Source: Rhizobium sp. J15 (GTDB lineage Bacteria; Pseudomonadota; Alphaproteobacteria; Rhizobiales; Rhizobiaceae). Taken from it: DNA of 64,000 bases. The DNA lies in the NCBI RefSeq assembly GCF_002531825.1, contig NZ_NWSX01000002.1, positions 248,001 to 312,000 of the forward strand. The letters are read 5' to 3'. The position numbers and the translations under genes are program-made. Shown here one piece after another: positions 54,483-63,700 of this stretch (position 1 is its first letter; each line of letters starts with the position of its first letter). The notes beneath the pieces are model-generated. The model had not been told where the DNA came from. It did not search any database and saw only the letters and a program-made list of their open reading frames with translations.

Positions 54483-55172
54483 ATGATCAGTTTCGAGGCG
54501 ATAAGGCAGCGTGCCGAGGAACGAAAAGGCGGGGCAGCCGCACTGCAGGCAATGCTCGAAAACCACCAGCCGCATCACGACCGGCTGCGCACCATATCAG
54601 ACGACCGCATCCTTGCAGACATGACGCGGCGGATTTTTTACAGCGGCTTCGTCCATAAGATGATCGATGCGAAGTGGGCTGGTTTCGAGGCGGCCTTTTC
54701 CGGTTTCGATCCGGCAATGCTGAACATCGCGCCCGACGATTATTGGCACGACCTGACCTCGGACGAACGGATCATCCGCAACGGCGCCAAGATCATGTCG
54801 GTTCGGGCCAATGCCGCCTTTGTCAGGGAGCTGGCGAGGGAACATGGCAGCGCCGGCGCCTTTTTCGCCGATTGGCCGCGTGAAGACCAGATCGGCCTTC
54901 TCGATATGCTGAGCAAACGCGGCAGCCGGCTCGGCGGCATGACCGGGCAATATTTCCTGCGCGGCATCGGCCGCGACAGTTTCGTCGCCACGATGGATGT
55001 CCTCGCCTGCCTGAGATCCGCCGGCGTGCCGCTATCGGCCTCCGGCACGGCGAAGAAGGACCAGCAGTTGATCCAGCAGGCCTTCAATGAATGGGCCGAG
55101 GAAACCGGGCTTTCCTTCATTCATCTCTCCCGCATCAGCGCCTATTCGATCGATGCGGGCGAGCCGCACTGA
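54483..55172 (+). CDS. DNA-3-methyladenine glycosylase I-like protein
   Basis: A 229-residue protein. The pattern DDRILADMTRRIFYSGFVHKMIDAKW near residue 40 and the following helix match the Tag/3-methyladenine glycosylase I fold (HhH superfamily), distant from E. coli Tag; GMTGQYFLRGIGRD is the second family block. It probably removes alkylated or modified purine from DNA, but the full zinc-binding cysteines of Tag are not evident. GGAGACC precedes the ATG at 54483; a TTG frame start at 54405 is less likely. Confidence 0.72.
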   Translation: MISFEAIRQRAEERKGGAAALQAMLENHQPHHDRLRTISDDRILADMTRRIFYSGFVHKMIDAKWAGFEAAFSGFDPAMLNIAPDDYWHDLTSDERIIRNGAKIMSVRANAAFVRELAREHGSAGAFFADWPREDQIGLLDMLSKRGSRLGGMTGQYFLRGIGRDSFVATMDVLACLRSAGVPLSASGTAKKDQQLIQQAFNEWAEETGLSFIHLSRISAYSIDAGEPH

Positions 55173-55266
55173 AATTCCGGCGGCAGCGCAGGCCGGACAA
55201 AACAGCTTTCGCCGTGACCCTGAAAAGGCTAGCTTCATATTGTCGGAGCTGGCTGGGAGGAACCCG

Positions 55267-55632
55267 ATGCCGCGACTGGATCACGTCACCATCGAAACAC
55301 GCGATGCGCCTGTTATGATCGGCTTCCTGGAAACCTTGCTCGGCGTCAAGGAAGGCTATCGTCCGCCCTTCGCCTCACCTGGGCATTGGCTCTATCTCGA
55401 CGGACGCCCGGTCATCCATCTCAGCCTGACATCGCGCAGCACCGATTTTCCGCCCGGCATCTTCAACCATGTCGCCTTCAGTCTTTACGAATTCGGGCCG
55501 GCGTTGGAGCGCATCAAGGCAAGCGGCTATCGCTACGAATATTACGATATTCCCGACACCGATCTCGGCCAGGTCTTCGTTTACGGCCCCGAAGGCGTGA
55601 AGATCGAGCTGCAATATCCGAGGCCGGCCTGA
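55267..55632 (+). CDS. VOC-family protein
   Basis: A 121-residue single VOC domain: DHVTIETRD start, NHVAFS, and VFVYGPEGVKIELQYP end, i.e. His5/Glu-type metal ligands in both halves. Dioxygenase, glyoxalase or resistance roles are all possible. GGAGGA precedes the ATG at 55267. Confidence 0.82.
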   Translation: MPRLDHVTIETRDAPVMIGFLETLLGVKEGYRPPFASPGHWLYLDGRPVIHLSLTSRSTDFPPGIFNHVAFSLYEFGPALERIKASGYRYEYYDIPDTDLGQVFVYGPEGVKIELQYPRPA

Positions 55633-55962
55633 GCACTGGCCCGCCATCCGATTTGACGAATTCAACGGCAATTGCCGGTAAAAATGGCTTCTGCAGCGCA
55701 AACGTTAAAAAATTCTCATCGAGATTAACGGCTTGTTTACCACGTTTCGTGAAAGGTGCGGATTGAGCAGTAGTGATCCGCATTCCTTTTCCCAGTCTCG
55801 CGTTTCTAAAGGATGCCGCTACATCGTTCAGCTTGAGAAAAGTCTAATTGACTAACTTCTGATGAATGGTGCGCTCCGGTCCGCGTGAAGACGCTGGCCA
55901 CAGACGGAAAAGCCACGGATCGAGCTCTGACGAGAGGTCGAGCAGTCGAAGCGAGCAAGAAG
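55633..55962. other. Upstream region of podJ
   Basis: A 330-base gap with no recognisable gene and raised AT content, presumed to hold podJ regulation. It contains a CtrA-like TTAA-N7-TTTA site. A GTG at 55885 would extend podJ by 26 residues. Confidence 0.6.
55725..55739. promoter_or_regulatory. CtrA-like site upstream of podJ
   Basis: TTAA (55725–55728), seven bases, then TTTA (55736–55739): one mismatch from the CtrA consensus TTAA-N7-TTAA. CtrA controls polarity genes in related alphaproteobacteria, so this is plausible; short AT-rich sites arise by chance. Confidence 0.35.
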
Positions 55963-58900
55963 ATGAACGGATCGCGATCAAATCCTTCCCGGCAGTCCGA
56001 CAGGACCTCGCTCGATGCGCTGAACCGCACGATCGAAGGGCTGGAGGCGCGGATCGAAGGCCTGATGGGCAGCGGGCGCGACCAGCGGCCGCGCACGGCA
56101 ACGCCCGAGCGCGACCCTTACGCGAACTCCTATGCGCCCCGCCCGGCGAGAGCGCCGATCGAGCAGCGGCCTGATCCGCTCGCCGAGATCCGCCAGCGCC
56201 AGCGCGCGCTCGAAGCCGGCCGCGAACGGCCCTATGCACGCGAACAAGCCACGCAGCTGCGCGAACCCGCGCCGCGCGCCGCCGCGCCGCAGCCTGCGCC
56301 CGCATTCCGGGCAGGCGATGACACGATGACGGAAATCGCCCAGGCGCTCGTCAACCTGCGCCAGGATCTGAAACGCGACATTTCCGAAGGCGTCACCCGC
56401 GAGATGAACGCGCTGCGCGCCGAGCTGCGCGAGATCAAGGACAATGCCGGGGACGGCCGTTTCGCCGACGACATCCGCGCCGACATGGGCCGCCTTGCCC
56501 AGAGCATCAGTCAGCTGACCGGCCGTTCGAGCGGCCCGGAGGCCGCCGGCCTGCGCGAAGACTTCGAAGAACTGCGCTCGCTGATGGACGGGCTGGCGCG
56601 CGAGGATTCGTTGCGCCACATGGAAAACCGCTGGGACGGCTTCGAAAGCCGGCTTGCCGCGCTCGACACCGAAGGGCTGCAGGAAGAGCTCGTTTCGCTC
56701 GCCTACCGGCTCGACGACATCAAGCGCCATATCGGCGGCATGGGCGAAAGCCCGGCGGTGCGGGCACTGGAAGACAAACTTATCGCCATCGCCACGGCGA
56801 TGGAACAGTTCGGCAACATGATCCAGCCGCACGACCGGATCATGTCCGAGCAATTCGCCGCCATGGACATGCGTCTCGACGAGATCAGCCGGGCGATCGC
56901 GGCAAGCGGGCGCGCGGCCGCCGCCAATGATCCGGCCCTGATGCAGCGGCTGGAAAGCCGGCTCTCGGCGCTCGCAGACCAGATCGACCTGATGAGCCAC
57001 GACGCGGCCAGCCGCGCGACGCCTGCCGACGAGCTGGCGCTGCGGCTGGAAGCGCTGACATCGCGCGTCGAGGAACTGACGAAGGCGGAAGCGACGTCGC
57101 GGCTCGACGAGCGGCTGGAACATCTTTCCTATCTGCTGGAGCGCACGCAGAAGGCCGCGCCGCAGGCCGACCTCACCGGCACGCTTTCCGATATTTCCCG
57201 CAAGATCGACGCGCTCGAGAACGGTGCCGTCAACGACGTACTGGCGCAGCGGCTCGACTACCTCGCCCGGCGTATCGACGAGATGGCGCATCAGCCGCCG
57301 GCTCCGGCCGCCGCGATCGAGGATGGCGCCTTCCGCCGTATCGAAGGACGGCTGAGCGACATCGCCGCCCGGCTGGAGGAGAGCACGGCAGCACCGGCGA
57401 CAGATCCGCGGGCGCTGAAAAACCTCGAAGACCAGATCGCCAATCTTTCGGCCTTGATGAGCGAGCCGCGCGAAAGTGCTGCGATCCCCGCCGACCTCGA
57501 CCGGCGCATGGGCGCGATCGAAGACTATATGGCAACGAGCGACGAATATATCATCGAGGCCGCCCGGCAGGCAGCGGAAGCCGTCGTCGAAGCCTATTCG
57601 CGCAACGGCGGCGCCCAGGGCGCCGTGCCCGCCGCCGACATGTCGGCGCTGACCGCACTCGCCGAGGATCTGCGCCACCTCGAGGATATCACCCGCGATA
57701 GCGAGGAGCGCACCCACAAGACCTTCAAGGCGCTGCACGAGACGCTGGTGCACATCGCCGACCGCCTCGACGGTATGGAAGAGCGCGGACGGCCGATCGC
57801 CCAGATGCCGGTCGCCGACGTCGATTTCGATGTCGACCCTTACGCGCTGATGGTGGACGAGGCCGAAGCGGCCCCCGCTCCTGCTCCGGCAGCTGGCGCG
57901 CCGGCAAAGGCTGCCTCTCCCGTCATCCGCACGGCCGAGATCGCAGTGGAACCTGCCGCACCGACGCAGGCTGCGGCCATGAACGGCGCGAGCGCGATCG
58001 CCATCGAAGCCGCGACCAGGCCGGCGGAGGCTGCGGCAGCGGCGCCAGGCAAGGCCGGCCTGCTCGCCAGCCTCGGCAAGCGGCTGCGCCCCGGCAAGAA
58101 GACCGAGACCAAGGCGAGCGACCGCGCGGTCATCGACCCGGCGCCGTCGATCGATCCCGCCGACGTGGTGCCGACGGACGCGGCAAACGAGCTGCTCGAG
58201 CCCGGCTCCGGCGCGCCTGACGTAAAGAAGATCCTCGAAAGGGTGCGCGCCAGCCAGAGTGCTGCGCGCGGCAAACCAGCCGGCGAAAACGATCGCGCCG
58301 ATTACATCGCCGCCGCCCGCCGCGCGGCCCAGGCAGCCGCCATGGAGGTGGACGCCAATCCGAAGCAGGCGACTGTCAAGGCCGACAAGAAGGGCGCGAG
58401 TGCCGACAAGACAGGCAAGGCTGACAAAACCGGCAAGACCAGCGCTTTTTCGCGCTATCGCCGGCCGATCCTGCTGGCGGTCGGCGCGGTGCTGCTCGCC
58501 ATCATGGCCTTCCCGCTTGCCCGTACGCTGACGAGCGGCGAGTCCGCACCGCAGCCGCCGGCGGAAGTCTCCGCACTGACGGGGGCGGCCGAAAGCCCCT
58601 CGCCCGTCCTGCCGGAAGCGACACCGGCGCAGCCGGACGCCGGCGTTGCCGACACCAACGCGCCGGTAGCGGAGGCGACGGCACCCGCAGCCGAACAGGC
58701 GCAAGCTGAGGCAGCTCCGCCGGTCGCCGGCGAGCATCTGACCGACACGGCGCCGCTCGACGGCGAAGGCGCGGCAACCCTTGCCGCACCGGACACGGCC
58801 GGTGCGACACAGGAGACCTCAGGCTTCGTTCCGAACGCGCCCGCTGCGGCAGCGCCTGCACCGCAGGCAGCGATCACCGTTCCCGACACGGTCCAGCCGA

Positions 58901-59748
58901 AGTCGCTGGCCGACGCAGCGCGCGGCGGCGATGCGCTGGCGCTGTTCGAGATCGGCGCGCGCTATTCGGACGGCCGCAACGGTGTGACCGTCGACCAGAA
59001 GCAGGCCGTAAGCTGGTATCAGCTTGCCGCCGACAAGGGCTTCGCGCCGGCACAGTACCGGCTCGGCAGCATGTATGAGAAGGGCAACGGCGTCGAACGC
59101 GACATCAACAAGGCGAAGGGTTTTTACGAGCAGGCGGCCAGCCAGGGCAACGCCAGCGCCATGCACAATCTCGCCGTTCTTTATGCCTCCGGTGCGCTCG
59201 GCCAGCAGGATTATGCGACGGCCGCCTCGTGGTTCACCAAGGCTGCCAACCTCGGCATCACCGACAGCCAGTTCAACCTGGCAATCCTCTGCGCAAGGGG
59301 CAACGGGGTGCCGGCGGATCTCGAAGAGTCCTACAAGTGGTTTGCGATCGCCGCCAAGGCAGGCGACAAGGATGCGGCGCAGAAACGCGACGAAGTGGCC
59401 AATGCCATGAAGCCCGATCAGCTCGAACGGGCGCGCGCCAAGGCCGATCTCTGGAAGCCGGAGCCGCTCGATCACCGCGCCAACGGCATCGACGTGCCGG
59501 ACGAATGGGCCGGCAACGGCACAAAGACGGCGAGCGTCGACATGAAGAAGGCGATCCGCAACATTCAGGCGATCCTCAACAATAACGGCTTCGACGCCGG
59601 CGTTCCGGATGGCGAAATGGGCGCGAAAACCGTTGCTGCGATCAAGAGCTTCCAGAAATCGATCGGCCAGGAGCCGGACGGCAAGGTGACCGATGCGACG
59701 GTGAAGGCGCTGCTCGAACGCAACAAGCAGGGCACCAAGGCGATCTAA
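55963..59748 (+). CDS. podJ: Polar organelle development protein PodJ (coiled-coil, Sel1, peptidoglycan-binding)
   Basis: A 1261-residue polarity factor. Residues ~20–620: cytoplasmic coiled-coil/helical region (many LEDxI, RLDEI heptads); ~640–830 Ala/Pro-rich linker; a transmembrane helix at ~835–856 (PILLAVGAVLLAIMAFPLA); periplasmic Ala/Pro stretch; four Sel1 repeats (~984–1140); C-terminal peptidoglycan-binding domain (~1194–1256; GFDAGVPDGEMGAKTVAAI). This order is PodJ. In Agrobacterium and Sinorhizobium PodJ marks the growing/old pole and controls division. I prefer the ATG at 55963; a GTG at 55885 is an alternative. Confidence 0.9.
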   Translation: MNGSRSNPSRQSDRTSLDALNRTIEGLEARIEGLMGSGRDQRPRTATPERDPYANSYAPRPARAPIEQRPDPLAEIRQRQRALEAGRERPYAREQATQLREPAPRAAAPQPAPAFRAGDDTMTEIAQALVNLRQDLKRDISEGVTREMNALRAELREIKDNAGDGRFADDIRADMGRLAQSISQLTGRSSGPEAAGLREDFEELRSLMDGLAREDSLRHMENRWDGFESRLAALDTEGLQEELVSLAYRLDDIKRHIGGMGESPAVRALEDKLIAIATAMEQFGNMIQPHDRIMSEQFAAMDMRLDEISRAIAASGRAAAANDPALMQRLESRLSALADQIDLMSHDAASRATPADELALRLEALTSRVEELTKAEATSRLDERLEHLSYLLERTQKAAPQADLTGTLSDISRKIDALENGAVNDVLAQRLDYLARRIDEMAHQPPAPAAAIEDGAFRRIEGRLSDIAARLEESTAAPATDPRALKNLEDQIANLSALMSEPRESAAIPADLDRRMGAIEDYMATSDEYIIEAARQAAEAVVEAYSRNGGAQGAVPAADMSALTALAEDLRHLEDITRDSEERTHKTFKALHETLVHIADRLDGMEERGRPIAQMPVADVDFDVDPYALMVDEAEAAPAPAPAAGAPAKAASPVIRTAEIAVEPAAPTQAAAMNGASAIAIEAATRPAEAAAAAPGKAGLLASLGKRLRPGKKTETKASDRAVIDPAPSIDPADVVPTDAANELLEPGSGAPDVKKILERVRASQSAARGKPAGENDRADYIAAARRAAQAAAMEVDANPKQATVKADKKGASADKTGKADKTGKTSAFSRYRRPILLAVGAVLLAIMAFPLARTLTSGESAPQPPAEVSALTGAAESPSPVLPEATPAQPDAGVADTNAPVAEATAPAAEQAQAEAAPPVAGEHLTDTAPLDGEGAATLAAPDTAGATQETSGFVPNAPAAAAPAPQAAITVPDTVQPKSLADAARGGDALALFEIGARYSDGRNGVTVDQKQAVSWYQLAADKGFAPAQYRLGSMYEKGNGVERDINKAKGFYEQAASQGNASAMHNLAVLYASGALGQQDYATAASWFTKAANLGITDSQFNLAILCARGNGVPADLEESYKWFAIAAKAGDKDAAQKRDEVANAMKPDQLERARAKADLWKPEPLDHRANGIDVPDEWAGNGTKTASVDMKKAIRNIQAILNNNGFDAGVPDGEMGAKTVAAIKSFQKSIGQEPDGKVTDATVKALLERNKQGTKAI

Positions 59749-59851
59749 AGCACGTCGCGATCTTTCAGATTCGCTCGCCGCGCTTTAGGTCTGAGTTTTT
59801 ACGCGTGTCGTTATCGCAAAACCGCGCACATTTTTGCGCGACACGCTTTAG
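59747..59851. repeat. Dispersed ~104-bp repeat, copy 3 (inverted)
   Basis: Starts within the podJ stop codon region. Its reverse complement aligns end to end with copies 1 and 2, including GGTTTTGCGATAACGACACGC. Confidence 0.78.
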
Positions 59852-60162
59852 AACGGTTCCCGCCGGGCTCGGAAATGACGATGTCTTGTTCTCGGGCGCA
59901 AACCGCACGGCTCTTTTGCCCAAATCGCGCTACAGAAAGCTTGAGTCATCAAGACATTTTTCCGCCGCCTGTCACGCAATCTGAAAAAAGCCGGATTATG
60001 CGGGACAGATCGGTCTACGCATCCGAATCCCCTGCCGGCGACCTCATCGCCATCAGGGGAGCGATCGAAAGCCTCTGGCAACGATTTCACAATATGATGC
60101 GCATTCGAACGGGGACGTGACAGAAGCCGCCCGCCAGGCGCGGCCATCATTCGGGGTCGGTT
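59852..60162. other. Intergenic region before the TauE/SafE gene
   Basis: About 310 bases without a convincing gene. A 40-residue frame (ATG 59998, ending 60120) has a weak Shine–Dalgarno and no recognisable features; I do not call it. Confidence 0.5.
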
Positions 60163-61086
60163 GTGACAATCTATCTGCCTATCGCAGAATTGTCGGTGAA
60201 CATCTTCATCATTCTCGGCATGGGAGCGGCCGTCGGATTCCTGTCAGGAATGTTCGGTGTCGGCGGCGGCTTTCTCATCACGCCGCTGTTGATCTTCTAC
60301 AACATTCCCCCCGTCGTCGCCGTCGCGACCGGCGCCAACCAGGTGGTGGCCTCGTCGATATCGGGCGCAATCACCCATTTCCGGCGCGGCACGCTCGACG
60401 TCAAGCTCGGCACGGTGCTTTTGATCGGCGGCCTCTCAGGCGCCACGGTCGGCATCTGGATCTTCTCGCTGCTGCGCTCCGTAGGCCAGCTCGATCTCAT
60501 CATCTCGCTGATGTATGTCATCTTCCTCGGCACCGTTGGCGGGCTAATGCTGCTCGAAAGCATCAATGCCATGCGACGCGCAGCGCGCAACGAGCCGCCC
60601 GTCCCGCGCAAGCCAGGCCACCAGCACTGGGTGCACAAGCTGCCGCTGAAGGTACGCTTCAAGAAATCGAAGATCTTTCTCAGTGTCATTCCGATTGTCG
60701 CGCTCGGTTTCGCGATCGGCATCCTCACCTCGATCATGGGTGTCGGCGGCGGCTTCATCATGGTGCCGGCGATGATCTATCTCCTGCGCATCCCGACCAA
60801 TGTGGTCGTCGGCACCTCGCTGTTCCAGATCATCTTCGTGACTGCCTATACGACGATCGTGCAGGCGGCGACGAACTATTCCGTCGATATCGTGCTCGCC
60901 TTCATTCTGATGGTGGCGGGCGTCATCGGGGCGCAATACGGCGTGCGCGTCGGCCAGAAGCTGCGCGGCGAGCAGCTGCGCGCGCTCCTCGGCCTGCTGG
61001 TGCTCGCCGTCGGCCTGCGCCTTGCGGTCGCCCTGGTGGTGACGCCGGCCGATGTCTATTCGGTGGTGATGGGAGCGGGCAACTGA
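60163..61086 (+). CDS. TauE/SafE-family sulfite/sulfonate exporter
   Basis: A 307-residue membrane protein with about eight helices and two copies of the family signature, GMFGVGGGFLITPLL and SIMGVGGGFIMVPAM. Members are proposed to move sulfite or organosulfonates. Starts with GTG after GGGGT. Its stop overlaps the next ATG by one base (TGATG), so the pair is coupled. Confidence 0.9.
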   Translation: MTIYLPIAELSVNIFIILGMGAAVGFLSGMFGVGGGFLITPLLIFYNIPPVVAVATGANQVVASSISGAITHFRRGTLDVKLGTVLLIGGLSGATVGIWIFSLLRSVGQLDLIISLMYVIFLGTVGGLMLLESINAMRRAARNEPPVPRKPGHQHWVHKLPLKVRFKKSKIFLSVIPIVALGFAIGILTSIMGVGGGFIMVPAMIYLLRIPTNVVVGTSLFQIIFVTAYTTIVQAATNYSVDIVLAFILMVAGVIGAQYGVRVGQKLRGEQLRALLGLLVLAVGLRLAVALVVTPADVYSVVMGAGN

Positions 61087-61886
61087 TGCGCCGGCTTGCC
61101 GCCATCCTCGCTTTTCTTTGCCTGCTGCCGGCGGCTGCCGGCGCGCAGTGGCTGCCCGGACAGGGCACGGAAGCGGTGCGCGAGGGGCTGGAAATCGGCA
61201 CGTCGACCAGCGAAATTGCCATCACTTCGGACTTCCACGGCGCCGATCTGACGATCTTCGGCGCACTTTCGAACACCGACCAGCTGCTGCTCGCCATCGG
61301 CCAATATGATGTCGTCGTGGTGCTGGAAGGACCGCGCGAGGACGCGACGGTTCGCAAGAAGGAGCGTGTCTTCGGCATCTGGGTGAACAGGCGCTCGATG
61401 ACCTTCGAAGCCGTGCCGCATTCCTATTCGATGTCGAGTTCGCGCGGCATTGACGACCTAACCACTCCGCTCGACATGACCGATCGCGGGATCGGCATCG
61501 ATCACATTCCGTTGACTCCGGTCGGCTTCGTCGGAGACGGCAGCAATCTCGGCGAATTCCGCCAGGCCTTCCTGCGATTGCAGCAGGCAGGCGCGCTCTA
61601 CGACCGCAACCCGAGCGGCGTGCGGTTCGTTTCCTCCAACCTGTTCAAGGCAAGCCTGCGCCTGCCGGCGAACATACCGAATGGCGTGCATACGGTGCGC
61701 GCCTATCTCTTCAAGAGCGGCAATTTCGTCACCGAGAAATCGCTGCCGCTGCGCGTCATTAAGACCGGCATCGAGCAGACGATCACCGATGCGGCGCACG
61801 AGCAGCCGATCCTCTACGGCTTTGCGGCGGTGCTGCTCGCCGTCATCACTGGCTGGAGCGCCAGCCTGATCTTCCGCAAGGACTGA
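61086..61886 (+). CDS. TIGR02186 family protein
   Basis: A 266-residue protein with a signal peptide (MRRLAAILAFLCLLPAAAGAQ), a periplasmic beta-rich domain and a C-terminal hydrophobic helix (YGFAAVLLAVITGWSASLIF). It matches TIGR02186, a conserved alphaproteobacterial family that typically sits next to a TauE/SafE gene, as here, and may serve as its accessory subunit. Confidence 0.85.
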   Translation: MRRLAAILAFLCLLPAAAGAQWLPGQGTEAVREGLEIGTSTSEIAITSDFHGADLTIFGALSNTDQLLLAIGQYDVVVVLEGPREDATVRKKERVFGIWVNRRSMTFEAVPHSYSMSSSRGIDDLTTPLDMTDRGIGIDHIPLTPVGFVGDGSNLGEFRQAFLRLQQAGALYDRNPSGVRFVSSNLFKASLRLPANIPNGVHTVRAYLFKSGNFVTEKSLPLRVIKTGIEQTITDAAHEQPILYGFAAVLLAVITGWSASLIFRKD

Positions 61887-61928
61887 TCTGGACGACGCTG
61901 CGGCATTCCCGCCTTCGTTGAAATGGTC

Positions 61929-62216
61929 TCAGGGCTTCAAGAAGGAAAGACGCTCGTCGACGCGGGCCGGGGCGACCTCGGCGATGTCAGCGGTGACTAT
62001 GCCTTCCGCTACAAAAGGATCTTCCCGGACCCGATTTTCGAGGTCGGCCCGCGAGGTGTTGTGAGCAAGGATCGCGCCACCTGCACTCGGTTGAAGACCG
62101 CCGACGAGCAGAAAGACGCCATCATCGAAACCACGTCTGATCCAGGCGTTGTGGCCTTCCATGAAGACAGGCGCCTTGGCCTTGCTGCCGGCGAATTTCA
62201 GGGAAACGAAAAACAT
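61929..62216 (-). CDS. YciI-like protein
   Basis: A 95-residue protein of the YciI family: MFFVSLKFAG start, FMEGHNAWIRRGFDDGVFLLVGGLQP, and EDPFVAEGIVTADIAEV. The family folds as a ferredoxin-like dimer; some are dehydrochlorinases, most are unassigned. It follows the TetR gene after 28 bases and is very likely its target. A plus-strand frame over the same bases is a shadow. Confidence 0.85.
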   Translation of the reverse strand: MFFVSLKFAGSKAKAPVFMEGHNAWIRRGFDDGVFLLVGGLQPSAGGAILAHNTSRADLENRVREDPFVAEGIVTADIAEVAPARVDERLSFLKP

Positions 62217-62244
62217 TCAGGAACTCCTCAAGGACTATAGGCAA

Positions 62245-62826
62245 TCAAAATTGGGAAGGCTGGGGCCGCTGTGCTGCCAACCAACCACGCATGTTTTCGA
62301 CCTCACGATGAACGAAGGTTTCGTCGCGATAGGCAGCTGCCAGCGTCGCGACCCCCTGGCTCCGCATCAGAAGATGCATGGCAAGCGCGTCGGCATCAGC
62401 CTCGCACCCGAATGCGCAGAACTGCCGTGAGAGCCAATGGCGAAACAGGCTGAAAAGTTCGGCTGCTCGTTCCTTGCCGATGTGATCCAGTTTCGCGAGC
62501 TCGTTACACAGCGTGCCGACAGGACAGCCGTAAGCCATGATTTTCGCCTGGTTGACGATCAGAAGCTGGATGAAACTGAGTATGCGCTCTCCAGGGGTCT
62601 CGGCTTTGGCTTCCCAAGCCTCGAGCATTGATGTGGTCTTGGAGAGACGATGCGTGATCACCGCGTCGAGAAGCTCGTCTTTCGTTTTGAAGTGATAATA
62701 AAAGTTGCCTCGGGACAGCCCGACAGCCGCGGCAATATCCGCGAAGGACGTCGCTTCAAAACCCGTTTCGTAAAACAGCCTGTCGGCCGCTTCCACAATT
62801 TGCTGCCGTGTGGTCGCAGCAACCAT
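62245..62826 (-). CDS. TetR-family transcriptional regulator
   Basis: A 193-residue regulator: QQIVEAADRLFYETGFEATSFADIAAAVGLSRGNFYYHFKTKDELL is a textbook TetR DNA-binding domain. GGGAGGCGGAC precedes the ATG at 62826; an ATG 12 codons upstream lacks a better site. It leads an operon with the YciI gene and is divergent from a DHFR-like gene. A duplicated palindrome lies between. Confidence 0.92.
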   Translation of the reverse strand: MVAATTRQQIVEAADRLFYETGFEATSFADIAAAVGLSRGNFYYHFKTKDELLDAVITHRLSKTTSMLEAWEAKAETPGERILSFIQLLIVNQAKIMAYGCPVGTLCNELAKLDHIGKERAAELFSLFRHWLSRQFCAFGCEADADALAMHLLMRSQGVATLAAAYRDETFVHREVENMRGWLAAQRPQPSQF

Positions 62827-62865
62827 GTCCGCCTCCCAATCTGAAATACGCGTTGGCACCACTCG

Positions 62866-62881
62866 TAGGACAATCGACCCA
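62866..62881. promoter_or_regulatory. TetR operator, copy 1
   Basis: TAGGACAATCGACCCA, a degenerate copy of the site 23 bases to the right (14 of 16 bases identical), in the TetR–DHFR divergent region. Confidence 0.6.
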
Positions 62882-62888
62882 CGCGAAT

Positions 62889-62904
62889 TAGGACAATTGA
62901 CCTA
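62889..62904. promoter_or_regulatory. TetR operator, copy 2
   Basis: TAGGACAATTGACCTA is a near-perfect 16-bp palindrome (one mismatched pair). Two sites in direct repeat spaced 23 bases apart suggest cooperative TetR binding. Confidence 0.66.
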
Positions 62905-63037
62905 GACATGTCAAGGCGGCCCATTACCCTCTTTTCTCAGCATCGGAAAACCGCTTGCGTTTTGCTATCAGCAAAGATAAACAGGACTGGTTTTTAATTG
63001 AAACCAGTTTAGCTCGGCGGCGGAAAAGGGGAATGAA

Positions 63038-63595
63038 ATGAGAAAGCTTGTCGTCTGGAACCTGATGACGCTCGACGGTTATTTCGAGGGCGCGAAGCCT
63101 TGGGATATCGATTTCCATAACCTCGCCTGGGGACCGGAGCTGCGAGATCTGGCCGAACAGTTCGAGGAGGAAGGCGATCTGCTGGTCTTCGGCCGCAAGA
63201 CCTACGAGGGCATGGCCTCCTATTGGCCGACCGCCGAAGGCGAAGGCAAGATCAAGGCCTATATGAACGGCATCGTCAAAATCGCCGTATCGACGACGAT
63301 GACTGAACCCGGCTGGAACAATGCCCGCATCGTCACCGATCCGATCCCCGAACTGACGAAGCTGAAGCAGGAAAGCGGCAAGACGATCTTCATCTTCGGA
63401 AGCGCCGAGCTTGCCGACACACTGCTGAAAGCGGGCCTCGTCGACGAAGTCAGGGTCTGCATCGTGCCTGTCATTCTCGGCGGCGGCAATCCGCTTTTCA
63501 AGCCGGCCGAGGCCCAGGTGCCGCTGAAACTCATCGAGTCCTCGACGACGCAAAGCGGCGCGGTGATCCTGCGCTACGAACCCGTCAAGGCATAG
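63038..63595 (+). CDS. Dihydrofolate-reductase-family (RibD C-terminal) protein
   Basis: A 185-residue protein of the RibD_C/DHFR-like fold: MRKLVVWNLMTLDGYFEG start, LLVFGRKTYEGMASYW and TIFIFGSAELADTLLKAGLVDEVRVCIVPVILGGG. NADPH-dependent reductase, substrate unknown; not the folate-pathway DHFR. GGAAAAGGGG precedes the ATG. Likely co-controlled with TetR–YciI. Confidence 0.88.
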   Translation: MRKLVVWNLMTLDGYFEGAKPWDIDFHNLAWGPELRDLAEQFEEEGDLLVFGRKTYEGMASYWPTAEGEGKIKAYMNGIVKIAVSTTMTEPGWNNARIVTDPIPELTKLKQESGKTIFIFGSAELADTLLKAGLVDEVRVCIVPVILGGGNPLFKPAEAQVPLKLIESSTTQSGAVILRYEPVKA

Positions 63596-63700
63596 CGGGT
63601 TAGACTATGTGATGAACCGGCGGGCGCTTCCGCGGCCGCATTGGCCTTTGCCTCGCAAAATGCTGCCTCTATCATCGCCTCGCTGCAGAGGGAGTGAGCC

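Noticed and set aside
55978..58737. A 919-codon minus-strand frame opposite podJ
   Set aside because: Arg/Gly-rich shadow frame without motifs; podJ on the plus strand has clear domains.
59998..60120. A possible 40-residue small ORF before the TauE gene
   Set aside because: Weak ribosome-binding site and no recognisable sequence features.
61923..62240. A 105-codon plus-strand frame
   Set aside because: It is antisense to the YciI gene, which has recognisable family sequence.
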